This document shows positions 8,127 to 14,078 of a stretch of 32,624 nucleotides of DNA, piece by piece. Where the stretch lies: positions 1 to 32,624 of the IMG/VR virus record IMGVR_UViG_3300033571_024725; one strand, given 5' to 3'. The notes under the pieces were generated by a model that worked only from the letters and a program-made list of their open reading frames with translations, searched no databases and was not told the origin of the DNA. The position numbers and the translations under genes are program-made. This DNA is from a virus. Numbering within the stretch: position 1 is the stretch's first letter; every line of letters starts with the position of its first letter.

Positions 8127-8190
8127 GGATAGGGAACGTCTCTCCCCCACATCTTCCGCAAATCCCCTCCCCCCCCGTGTGCTATGCGCT

Positions 8191-8240
8191 AAGGGCTCGG
8201 TTTGCCACCACCTCCACTCCCGGCAAGCCGAGCCCTTTTT
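8191..8240 (+). terminator. Rho-independent terminator after the head genes
   Basis: A 14-bp stem, GGGCTCGGTTTGCC (8193-8206) with GGCAAGCCGAGCCC (8222-8235, one G-T wobble), a 15-nt loop and a following TTTTTC tract. It separates the head genes from the glycosyltransferase module. Confidence 0.85.
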
Positions 8241-8294
8241 CTTTTCCCAAAAAATCAGAAATCTAAAATCAACAATTATCAATCAGAAATCCCC

Positions 8295-8990
8295 ATGACC
8301 CCAAATCCTGACATCAAACTCGTCGTCGGCCTCCCCGTTTACGGAGGTTATCACCCGCACTTCGTCCCCGGCCTGATGGATCTCGTGCGCCGCCCTCCCT
8401 GCCACTTGAAATTCGCCTTCCAGGTCGGAGACTCCCTGGTTTCCCGCGCGCGGAACCGCCTGGCAGCGAAATTCCTCGCCGATCCGGAAGCCACGCACCT
8501 GCTTTTCCTCGATACCGATCTGATCTTTTCCGTTGATCACATCGCCCGCCTTCTCACCCACGACAAGCCCTTCCTCATCGGCCTCTACCCGAAGAAGCAG
8601 GAAGAGCTCGCATGGGTCTGCAATACTCTCAAGGAATACGGCGGACGCGATCCAGAAACCGGACTCCAGCGCATCCTCTACGGCGGCACCGGCTGCATGC
8701 TCATCGCCCGCGAAGTCTTCACCGCCATCATGGAGAAAAACCCCGATCTCCGCTACGATCCCGACGACGGCGAGGAGGAAATACCCCTTTACGACTTCTT
8801 CAAAGTCGGCGTCCACGAATCCCCCGAAACCGGCCGCCGCCGCTACCTCTCCGAAGACTGGTTTTTCTGCCAACTGGCCGCCGATGCCGGATACGAGCTC
8901 TATGCCGACACCCACGTCGTCCTCAAGCATTGCGGCGATGCCATATTTCCAATCCAGAAAATCGAAGCCGATCAGGAGGTGGAGGCGTGA
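8295..8990 (+). CDS. GT-A family glycosyltransferase (GT2-like)
   Basis: A 231-residue enzyme expected to transfer a sugar from a nucleotide-sugar donor. It starts with a strand, VVGLPVYGGYHPHFV, followed by VSRARNRLAAKFLAD and the metal-binding DxD motif LFLDTDLIF (Asp73-Thr-Asp75). YGGTGCMLIAREVF and SEDWFFCQLAADAG match acceptor-side elements of small GT-A enzymes, Glu/Asp of SEDW being the probable catalytic base. Soluble, no signal peptide. It is behind a terminator with an AT-rich leader and overlaps the next gene (GTGA), so the two form a unit. Target is unknown: host surface glycan, DNA, or a virion protein. Confidence 0.85.
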   Translation: MTPNPDIKLVVGLPVYGGYHPHFVPGLMDLVRRPPCHLKFAFQVGDSLVSRARNRLAAKFLADPEATHLLFLDTDLIFSVDHIARLLTHDKPFLIGLYPKKQEELAWVCNTLKEYGGRDPETGLQRILYGGTGCMLIAREVFTAIMEKNPDLRYDPDDGEEEIPLYDFFKVGVHESPETGRRRYLSEDWFFCQLAADAGYELYADTHVVLKHCGDAIFPIQKIEADQEVEA

Positions 8991-10153
8991 TCGGAGTCAC
9001 CATCGGGACCGGCGACTGGAAATCCCAGGCGCGCAGGGCCGCCCACCGCATGGAGCGCATGACCGGCCTCCGCTGCTACGTCATCGAGGAGGACGCCTAC
9101 GGTTGCGACCATCCCTCATGGCTCAAATGCCACATCCACCGCCTCTTTCCGGAGCAGGATTCCTTCCTCGTCTTTGATGCGGACATCCTTGCTCTCCGCC
9201 CCTGGGAGCCGTGCGCGCTCTTTGAGATGAGCGGGCGCGCTTTCATGGGAGTCCCGGAGCCGAACTCCTCGGCCGTCCGCGCGCAGTGCGAGGAATGGGA
9301 AATCGGCTTCCCCGACGTTTACCTCAACGGCGGACTCCTCATCTTTGGCCGCGAGCACGCACCGGTATGGGATCGCACATGGAGCCGCCACCCCGAAGGC
9401 GGCGCATGGATGGAGCAAACCGCCCTCAACCGTGCCCTCATCGATGAGGCCGTCGAAGTCTGCCGCCTCCCCCGCCGCTTCAACCTCCTGGCCCAGAACG
9501 GCCGCATCAACTCCATTTACTCCCGCGCCACCCTGCGCGATGCCGTGAACGTCCACACATGCGCCATGGCCTCCGCCGATTACTGCCGGAATATCCACGA
9601 AAAAATCCTCGATCACCACCTCTCCGGCAAAGCCGGCCGGAACCGATCCGACCTCCTGCACGAACTCCCGAAAAACAGCGTCGGCGCAGAGATCGGCGTC
9701 TTTTGCGGGGACTACTCCCGCGAGATCCTCGCCACCGTGCAGCCGCAAACCCTCCACCTCGTGGATCTTTTCGAAGGCCACGTCACCTCCGGCGACAAAG
9801 ACGGCCGGCACATGCGCACCGTGGACATGGCCGCCATCCGCCCCGAGCTTCAAGCCCTCGGCAAAAACGTCCACACCCACGCCGCCGATAGCGTAAAGTG
9901 GCTACAGGCGCAGCCCTTCGCCTCCCTCGATTGGGTTTACCTCGACACCACCCACGAATACGAGCGCACCCTCGCCGAGCTCCGCGCCGCCCGCCTAGCC
10001 GTAGTGCCCGGCGGCCTCATCTGCGGCCACGATTTCTCCCGCGCCTTCCCCGGAGTCATCCGCGCCGTGGCGGAGTTCGCCGACGAAACCGGATGCCCCC
10101 TCGAAATCTACGACGGCGACCTCCTGCCCAGCTTCGCCTTTCGGAATGAGTAG
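8987..10153 (+). CDS. Fusion of GT8-like glycosyltransferase and SAM methyltransferase
   Basis: A 388-residue two-domain enzyme starting at GTG 8987, behind a GGAGGTGGAGG Shine-Dalgarno region. Residues 1-200 resemble GT8: DxD in FDADILAL (Asp64-Ala-Asp66), YLNGGLLIFG (NGG 114-116) and EQTALNRAL near 143. Residues about 210-388 are a class I methyltransferase: GAEIGVFCGD (233-242) is the SAM-binding loop, LDTTHEYE and VVPGGLICGHDF are later strands of the Methyltransf_24 type. Together with the preceding enzyme it could add a sugar and methylate it. I do not know this exact fusion as a standard phage gene. It ends 59 bp before the next tail gene. Confidence 0.82.
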   Translation: MIGVTIGTGDWKSQARRAAHRMERMTGLRCYVIEEDAYGCDHPSWLKCHIHRLFPEQDSFLVFDADILALRPWEPCALFEMSGRAFMGVPEPNSSAVRAQCEEWEIGFPDVYLNGGLLIFGREHAPVWDRTWSRHPEGGAWMEQTALNRALIDEAVEVCRLPRRFNLLAQNGRINSIYSRATLRDAVNVHTCAMASADYCRNIHEKILDHHLSGKAGRNRSDLLHELPKNSVGAEIGVFCGDYSREILATVQPQTLHLVDLFEGHVTSGDKDGRHMRTVDMAAIRPELQALGKNVHTHAADSVKWLQAQPFASLDWVYLDTTHEYERTLAELRAARLAVVPGGLICGHDFSRAFPGVIRAVAEFADETGCPLEIYDGDLLPSFAFRNE

Positions 10154-10192
10154 ATCTCCCCTCCCCCACTCTGCCCCTCCCCCGCTCCTCTT

Positions 10193-10199
10193 TTCGACA
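10193..10199 (+). promoter_or_regulatory. Start-associated heptamer TTCGACA, copy 5
   Basis: TTCGACA, 13 nt, ATG 10213, at the end of a pyrimidine-rich leader (10154-10192). Variant with C at the third base. Confidence 0.65.
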
Positions 10200-10212
10200 C
10201 TTCCACCGCATC

Positions 10213-10560
10213 ATGGGCATGTCCTTCTCCCAGCTTGGCCGCTTCCTCACAAAAGCGGACGCCACCCTCACCGAACTCTTCCCCGGCACGCTGGTCATCG
10301 CGGGCGTCAGCTACGCCGTGGCGGCCGTGGGAGCCGGTTCCGCCATGATGGAGTTTGCCAGCGACTACGGCGGCGGCCAGTCACCGCAAGGCAGCCGCTT
10401 TTTCCGCCTTTCGAAAGCCCTGCTCCCCACCCGTCCCGAGACCGGCACCCGGGTCACATGGTTGGGCGCAGGCTCAGAAACCGCCCTTACTATCATGGAG
10501 TGCCCGGATCGCCCCCACGAGCAATCCTGGATGCTCCGCTGCGAACCCACGAACCGATGA
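10213..10560 (+). CDS. Head-tail connector candidate, unknown family
   Basis: A 115-residue protein in the gap between capsid and tail genes, where lambda FII and similar small beta-barrel stoppers lie. Residues 1-25 are helical and the rest looks beta-rich (TLVIAGVSYAVAAVGAG, VTWLGAGSETALTIM). FII-type proteins join the portal ring to the tail. No diagnostic motif is seen, so the call depends on position. Its ATG is fixed by the heptamer at 13 nt, and its stop overlaps the next start (ATGA). Confidence 0.5.
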   Translation: MGMSFSQLGRFLTKADATLTELFPGTLVIAGVSYAVAAVGAGSAMMEFASDYGGGQSPQGSRFFRLSKALLPTRPETGTRVTWLGAGSETALTIMECPDRPHEQSWMLRCEPTNR

Positions 10561-11339
10561 TCACCGCCAACGAAGTCGAAGGCACCGTCCAGGTGATGGC
10601 ATCGATCCGGCGTTTTGCGGAAATCACCGGCGCATCGCTTTCCGAGGAGATCATCCGCACCGCGCGGCTCGTCGCCGTTTCGGTGGCTTACTCCACGCAG
10701 CCCTACGGGAAAACCCCTGCCGTAAAACTCCAGGCGGAAAAGGGCGTCAAGCGGGACATCCGCCGCGTTTTCGCCACACCGTCCTCGCTTTTCAATGTGA
10801 TCGAGGAAAAATACGGCGAGGGCGTAGCCAAGGAATTTTGGCGCGCCCACAAAGCCAACGACGAAGCGAAAATGCGCGCCGTCATGGATCGCGAATCCAT
10901 GGGCATGACCATCATCCGCAGCCCTGAGAAATCCATCCACCAGAAACGCCGCGGCGCGCGAGGCCGTGTCAGCGGCAAACGCGCCTTCCACCTCGTCACC
11001 GACACCCAGTCCCTGGACAGATACATCGCCGAGCGGCAGCGCAAGGTTGGCTTTGCGAAAAGCGGATGGGCCGCCGCCGCCGATGCATGCGGCGGACACC
11101 GTGGCATCCCCGCATGGGCATCCTCCCGCCACAAAGGCCGCGCCCCCGGCGGCGCGATCATCAACCGCGACTCCATCCACCCCAAGGTGGTTCTTTTCAA
11201 TCACGTCGAATACATCACCGAAGTCTGCCCGCCGGACGAGATCAGCGATGCCGTCCGCATCGCCTACATGCGCCTCATCAAGCGAGTTCAGATCCTCATC
11301 AAAAAAGGCTACGCCGCCGCCCGCCTCAAGTCTGAATAA
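10557..11339 (+). CDS. Tail completion / minor tail protein (gpZ or gp10-like)
   Basis: A 260-residue basic protein coupled to the preceding gene by ATGA overlap. The N-terminal helical part is followed by a central region with many Lys/Arg and an AERQRKVGFAKSGWAAAAD stretch, which is reminiscent of HK97-gp10 and lambda gpZ proteins that finish the head-proximal end of the tail. It then ends in two long helices (EISDAVRIAYMRLIKRVQIL). Position before the gpU-like gene matches the Z-U-V order of lambda. Identification is by motif resemblance and order. Confidence 0.6.
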   Translation: MITANEVEGTVQVMASIRRFAEITGASLSEEIIRTARLVAVSVAYSTQPYGKTPAVKLQAEKGVKRDIRRVFATPSSLFNVIEEKYGEGVAKEFWRAHKANDEAKMRAVMDRESMGMTIIRSPEKSIHQKRRGARGRVSGKRAFHLVTDTQSLDRYIAERQRKVGFAKSGWAAAADACGGHRGIPAWASSRHKGRAPGGAIINRDSIHPKVVLFNHVEYITEVCPPDEISDAVRIAYMRLIKRVQILIKKGYAAARLKSE

Positions 11340-11383
11340 ATCCTTCCCTCTCCCCCTCCCTCCCTCACCCCCTCCTCTCCCCC

Positions 11384-11812
11384 ATGGAACTCACCCTCGA
11401 AGACCAGCTCGTCACCGACCTCGTCGATTTCTGGACATCCCACCCGCCCGCATCATTCAACGGCGTTCCCGTCATCCACTTCCGCCGCACCGAGGATCGA
11501 CCGCTGCCGTGCCTCATCATCGGCCACGAAGGATTCGAACGGGAAAAAGCGAAAGGCATGGAAGGCACAGGCCGCGTAAATTTCCGCATCGCCGTCATGT
11601 CCGACATGGACGTCACCGATCCCGACGACCACCGCGCCCTCGCCCGTGCGGCGGACGATGCCATCACCGCCTTCTCGCTCGCTCCCGGCTATCTCGCCCT
11701 CACCTACCTCCACGCCTTCCTCCGCGAGTCCCCAGGAGACGCCATCGAGGATCGCCGCCAGATCACCGTGCTCCGCTGGATCTGCGTCGCCACGCAAATG
11801 CGCCCCGCTTGA
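11384..11812 (+). CDS. Tail terminator protein, gpU-like
   Basis: A 142-residue protein between the gpZ-like and tail tube genes. gpU caps the growing tail tube and binds the head. Features: an N-terminal helix LEDQLVTDLVDFW, a central VNFRIAVMSDMD strand and a helix DHRALARAADDAITAF, then a C-terminal strand (ITVLRWICVAT), an order common to gpU-like and phage minor-tail proteins. A 44-nt leader of almost only C and T precedes ATG 11384; there is no Shine-Dalgarno and no heptamer. Confidence 0.6.
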   Translation: MELTLEDQLVTDLVDFWTSHPPASFNGVPVIHFRRTEDRPLPCLIIGHEGFEREKAKGMEGTGRVNFRIAVMSDMDVTDPDDHRALARAADDAITAFSLAPGYLALTYLHAFLRESPGDAIEDRRQITVLRWICVATQMRPA

Positions 11813-11829
11813 TCCGGCTCCCCCTCCTG

Positions 11830-11850
11830 TTTGACAAGCCCCGCTTGTCA
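11830..11850 (+). promoter_or_regulatory. Start-associated heptamer, copy 6, with perfect hairpin
   Basis: TTTGACA (11830-11836), 13 nt, ATG 11850. TGACAAGC-CCC-GCTTGTCA (11832-11850) is a perfect 8-bp stem with a 3-nt loop ending on the A of the start codon. Confidence 0.75.
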
Positions 11851-12224
11851 TGTCAGCCAACCTGATCGGAACCGTCGCACCATGGGGCATTGCAGCCGCC
11901 GAAACCTCCATCGGCATCATCATCGAGGGAATCGATGAAACGACACGCAACGAGAAAAACTACATCAAAAACATCGTCGGCGAACGCACAGGCCGCTCGG
12001 ATTTTGATGAATCCATCGAGGTGAAACTCTCCGGGAAGATCACCAGCACCGCCCCTTTCACCACCAAGCTCGGCGCGAACATCACCCTGGCGAACACCAT
12101 CGTCTCGAACTCCCTCTTCAACAACAACACCGGCCGCACCGTCGTCAACGAAGTGAAGCGCAGCGCATCCAACGAAGACTGGCGCGGCATCGAGGTGGAC
12201 ATCGAGATCCTGCCCTTCTTCTGA
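11850..12224 (+). CDS. Tail tube (major tail) protein candidate
   Basis: A 124-residue protein in the lambda V position, after the gpU-like gene and before tail chaperone and tape measure. Thr/Asn/Ile-rich with alternating strands (SIEVKLSGKITSTAPF, GANITLANTIV, GIEVDIEILPFF), consistent with the small beta-barrel of tail tubes, and followed by a terminator as a highly made product often is. It is shorter than lambda gpV (246) because there is no Ig-like extra domain. The hairpin over its start hints at translational control. Function inferred from position and composition. Confidence 0.65.
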   Translation: MSANLIGTVAPWGIAAAETSIGIIIEGIDETTRNEKNYIKNIVGERTGRSDFDESIEVKLSGKITSTAPFTTKLGANITLANTIVSNSLFNNNTGRTVVNEVKRSASNEDWRGIEVDIEILPFF

Positions 12225-12237
12225 TTTCTGCCAGCCA

Positions 12238-12265
12238 CCCCGAACCGGCGCAGGCGGGGGTTTTC
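12238..12265 (+). terminator. Probable terminator after the tail tube gene
   Basis: CCCCG (12238-12242) pairs with CGGGG (12255-12259); GTTTTC follows. The stem is short (5-6 bp) but the stop-stem-T-run arrangement is typical and lies directly after a likely abundant product. Confidence 0.5.
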
Positions 12266-12313
12266 ATATGTTTTACCCCGCCCGCGCCACATTTTCCGAC
12301 CATATCCCCCACC

Positions 12314-13090
12314 ATGGATTTCCTCCACGGCAGCCTTCACCAGACCTCGAACACGGATCTCGCCGCCACCCTCGGCACGCTTGGCATCCCGCGCGATCCG
12401 CAGTCCGTCAAAGTGTTCCAGGGCACCACGGAAGCCGTCGCCTTTTACTTCGGGGAAAACTCCCCCTGCCGCTCCTACCCCGTCGCCGCGATGATCCGCG
12501 CATGGGATGATCCGGACTTCGCCCGCACACATCCGCGCCACGCGCTCACCTACATGCGCTGCGCCCTGCGCTCCCGACTCCGGCTGCTGGATTTCTCCCA
12601 CGGAAACGGTCGCATCGCCATAAAAAAGCGCGAGGGCGGCCAGCTCGAAGTCATCCAGTGGGTCTCCCAAGTCCGCCGAGATCCCGCGCCGCGCACTATG
12701 GACGCCGCGACCACCCCGAACCTCCAGACCGAGGATCTGGAGCTTGCCTGCTGCCTCCTTTCCTGCGGCATCCCTTTCTGGAGCGGCAGGCCATACGATC
12801 GGGACGGCAAGCGCCTCACCTTCTACTTCATGCCCTCCAGCGAGTGCGGCCAGTTCCACACCACCTCCCTCATGCTCGCCTGGCAGGACCGCCAATGGCA
12901 CGAGCGGAACCCGGAGCATCCCTTCGCCTACCTCTCCTGCGTCATGGAAAACCGCCGCCGCCTCATGCGCGAGATCAAGGGCGCCGTCCCCATGGTCGTC
13001 TTCCAGAAAGCCGGCCTCCCCCACTTCCTCTCCCTCTCCGCAGACCAGAAAACCGAAACCCTTTTCCTAAAGGAACTGAACAAATTATGA
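12314..13090 (+). CDS. Tail-region protein with duplicated domain, unknown family
   Basis: A 258-residue protein not recognised. It is built of two related halves: residues about 13-95 (from DLAATLGTLGIP through AVAFYF, AAMIRAWDD, HALTYMRCALRSRLRL) and about 145-225 (DLELACCLLSCGIP, LTFYFMP, SLMLAWQD, PFAYLSCVMENRRRL). Each repeat has a helix, a GIP turn, a strand ending in FYF, and a long helix ending in an Arg-rich tail. It sits between tail tube and chaperone genes and ends coupled (ATGA) to the next gene. It could be a tail assembly factor or a cargo gene; nothing in it shows a catalytic site. Confidence 0.6.
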   Translation: MDFLHGSLHQTSNTDLAATLGTLGIPRDPQSVKVFQGTTEAVAFYFGENSPCRSYPVAAMIRAWDDPDFARTHPRHALTYMRCALRSRLRLLDFSHGNGRIAIKKREGGQLEVIQWVSQVRRDPAPRTMDAATTPNLQTEDLELACCLLSCGIPFWSGRPYDRDGKRLTFYFMPSSECGQFHTTSLMLAWQDRQWHERNPEHPFAYLSCVMENRRRLMREIKGAVPMVVFQKAGLPHFLSLSADQKTETLFLKELNKL

Positions 13091-13299
13091 AACAAACCGA
13101 CAAACCAACCGCCGAAGCCACGCCAAACACCGCCATCATCGTCACCCCCACCGTGGAAGTCTCCCCCGCGCTCGCCGCCGGAGACACCGTGAAACACGCC
13201 AACGGAACGGAATACAAGATCCGCCACATCACCGAAGAAGGAGTGGCCCTCGAAGGCGTCGCCAACCTAGTCCACCCCTCCGCCCTCACCAAAGTCTGA
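13087..13299 (+). CDS. Small protein, unknown function
   Basis: A 70-residue protein starting at ATG 13087, overlapping the previous stop by 4 bp. The first 30 residues are Pro/Thr/Ala-rich and likely flexible; the rest is a small beta barrel-like segment (GDTVKHANGTEYKIRHITEEGVALEG) resembling the SH3-type folds seen in small phage accessory proteins. It precedes the tail chaperone gene and may be a tail accessory protein. No motif identifies it. Confidence 0.55.
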   Translation: MKQTDKPTAEATPNTAIIVTPTVEVSPALAAGDTVKHANGTEYKIRHITEEGVALEGVANLVHPSALTKV

Positions 13300-13338
13300 T
13301 CCATCCAAAATCCAAAATTCAACATCTAAAATTTTCCC

Positions 13339-13971
13339 ATGAAATCCCGCATGTCCCTCCTCTCGGAAGCCTTCCGAGACACGCCGCTCACCTTCCTCGG
13401 CCAGCCGCTCCGCCCCGTCACCGCCGGGACGATCCTGCTCCTCATGGAAAGCGTCAACCCGCTTTTCAGCGAAGCCGATACCGAGCCTACGGAATCGGAT
13501 TCGCTGCTTGCCCTCTTTGAGTTCATCCACATCCACACCGCCCCCGAAGAGGAGGTCATCGAGGACTGCGCCATCCTTGGCAGGCTGAAAAAGAAAGCCC
13601 GCATGCTCGCCATGCACGCCCCCCTGGATGAGCTGCAGGCATTCTCCGAAAGATTCGGCGCCCTGCGCACCCGCCTGGAGGCCGCCACCGCCGAGATCAT
13701 CCCGGAGAAAAGCGAGGGAAAGCCGGAAGCGGCAACGACGCCGCCCCTCACTGGATCGCCAACATCGTCCACGCACTCGGCGGGGCCGGCGACCCTGCGC
13801 GCGAAAAATGGATCATCTGGGAACTACCCTTCGAGCGAGCCCTCCAATACCTCCACGCCGCCCACATCGCCAACGGAGCCCGAACCCGCTGGTCGGTTCC
13901 GCATCTGGGAACCCGATCCCACCGAGACCCTTCCGCCGGAGGAGGAGGAGAACGTGACCCCGCTGCCGTAG
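13339..13971 (+). CDS. Tail assembly chaperone, G-type frame
   Basis: A 210-residue zero-frame product in the lambda G position, directly before the tape measure gene. The first 128 residues are helical and acidic (ESVNPLFSEADTEP, LALFEFIHIHTAPEEE) and would bind the tape measure protein and tail subunits during assembly. At codons 127-128 lies the slippery GGGAAAG. Past this the zero frame continues for about 82 codons of low-complexity Ser/Thr/Pro/Glu sequence, much longer than the lambda G tail, and overlaps the T-type frame. An AT-rich leader (13303-13335) precedes ATG 13339. Confidence 0.75.
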   Translation: MKSRMSLLSEAFRDTPLTFLGQPLRPVTAGTILLLMESVNPLFSEADTEPTESDSLLALFEFIHIHTAPEEEVIEDCAILGRLKKKARMLAMHAPLDELQAFSERFGALRTRLEAATAEIIPEKSEGKPEAATTPPLTGSPTSSTHSAGPATLRAKNGSSGNYPSSEPSNTSTPPTSPTEPEPAGRFRIWEPDPTETLPPEEEENVTPLP

Positions 13972-14078
13972 TCGCCGCCCTCCGGAGAGCCTGGATGGAA
14001 AACACCCCCCCTCCCCACATCTCTCCCTCTCCCGCTCCTCTTCCCGATCGCTCTTTCGACACTCCCGCCATCACATGA
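13339..14078 (+). CDS. Tail assembly chaperone GT fusion made by -1 frameshift
   Basis: Reading 128 zero-frame codons, slipping back one base at GGGAAAG and continuing gives a 246-residue protein. The -1 frame (13722-14078) is open and reads like a real tail chaperone domain, with HWIANIVHALGG then REKWIIWELPFERALQYL. It ends at a TGA (14076-14078) that overlaps the tape measure ATG (14075), as expected for coupled genes. In lambda, gpGT is made at a few percent relative to gpG and binds both tape measure and tail tube. This frame has no good start of its own, so it is reached by slippage. Confidence 0.82.
13716..13722 (+). other. Programmed -1 frameshift site GGGAAAG
   Basis: The heptamer falls in the zero frame as G-GGA-AAG, the X-XXY-YYZ pattern and the same slippery sequence as lambda G/T. 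After it the -1 frame has no stop for 118 codons. I did not identify a convincing downstream stimulatory structure. Confidence 0.8.
14055..14061 (+). promoter_or_regulatory. Start-associated heptamer TTCGACA, copy 7
   Basis: TTCGACA, 13 nt, ATG 14075. The site lies inside the -1 frame coding end of the chaperone, at the end of a pyrimidine-rich tract. Confidence 0.65.

Noticed and set aside
6732-8282. 516-residue minus-strand ORF opposite the capsid gene
   Set aside because: Spans the capsid and decoration genes and a terminator; no recognisable protein.
12294-12300. TTCCGAC before ATG 12314
   Set aside because: Resembles the heptamer but is off by one base in spacing and one insertion; too weak.
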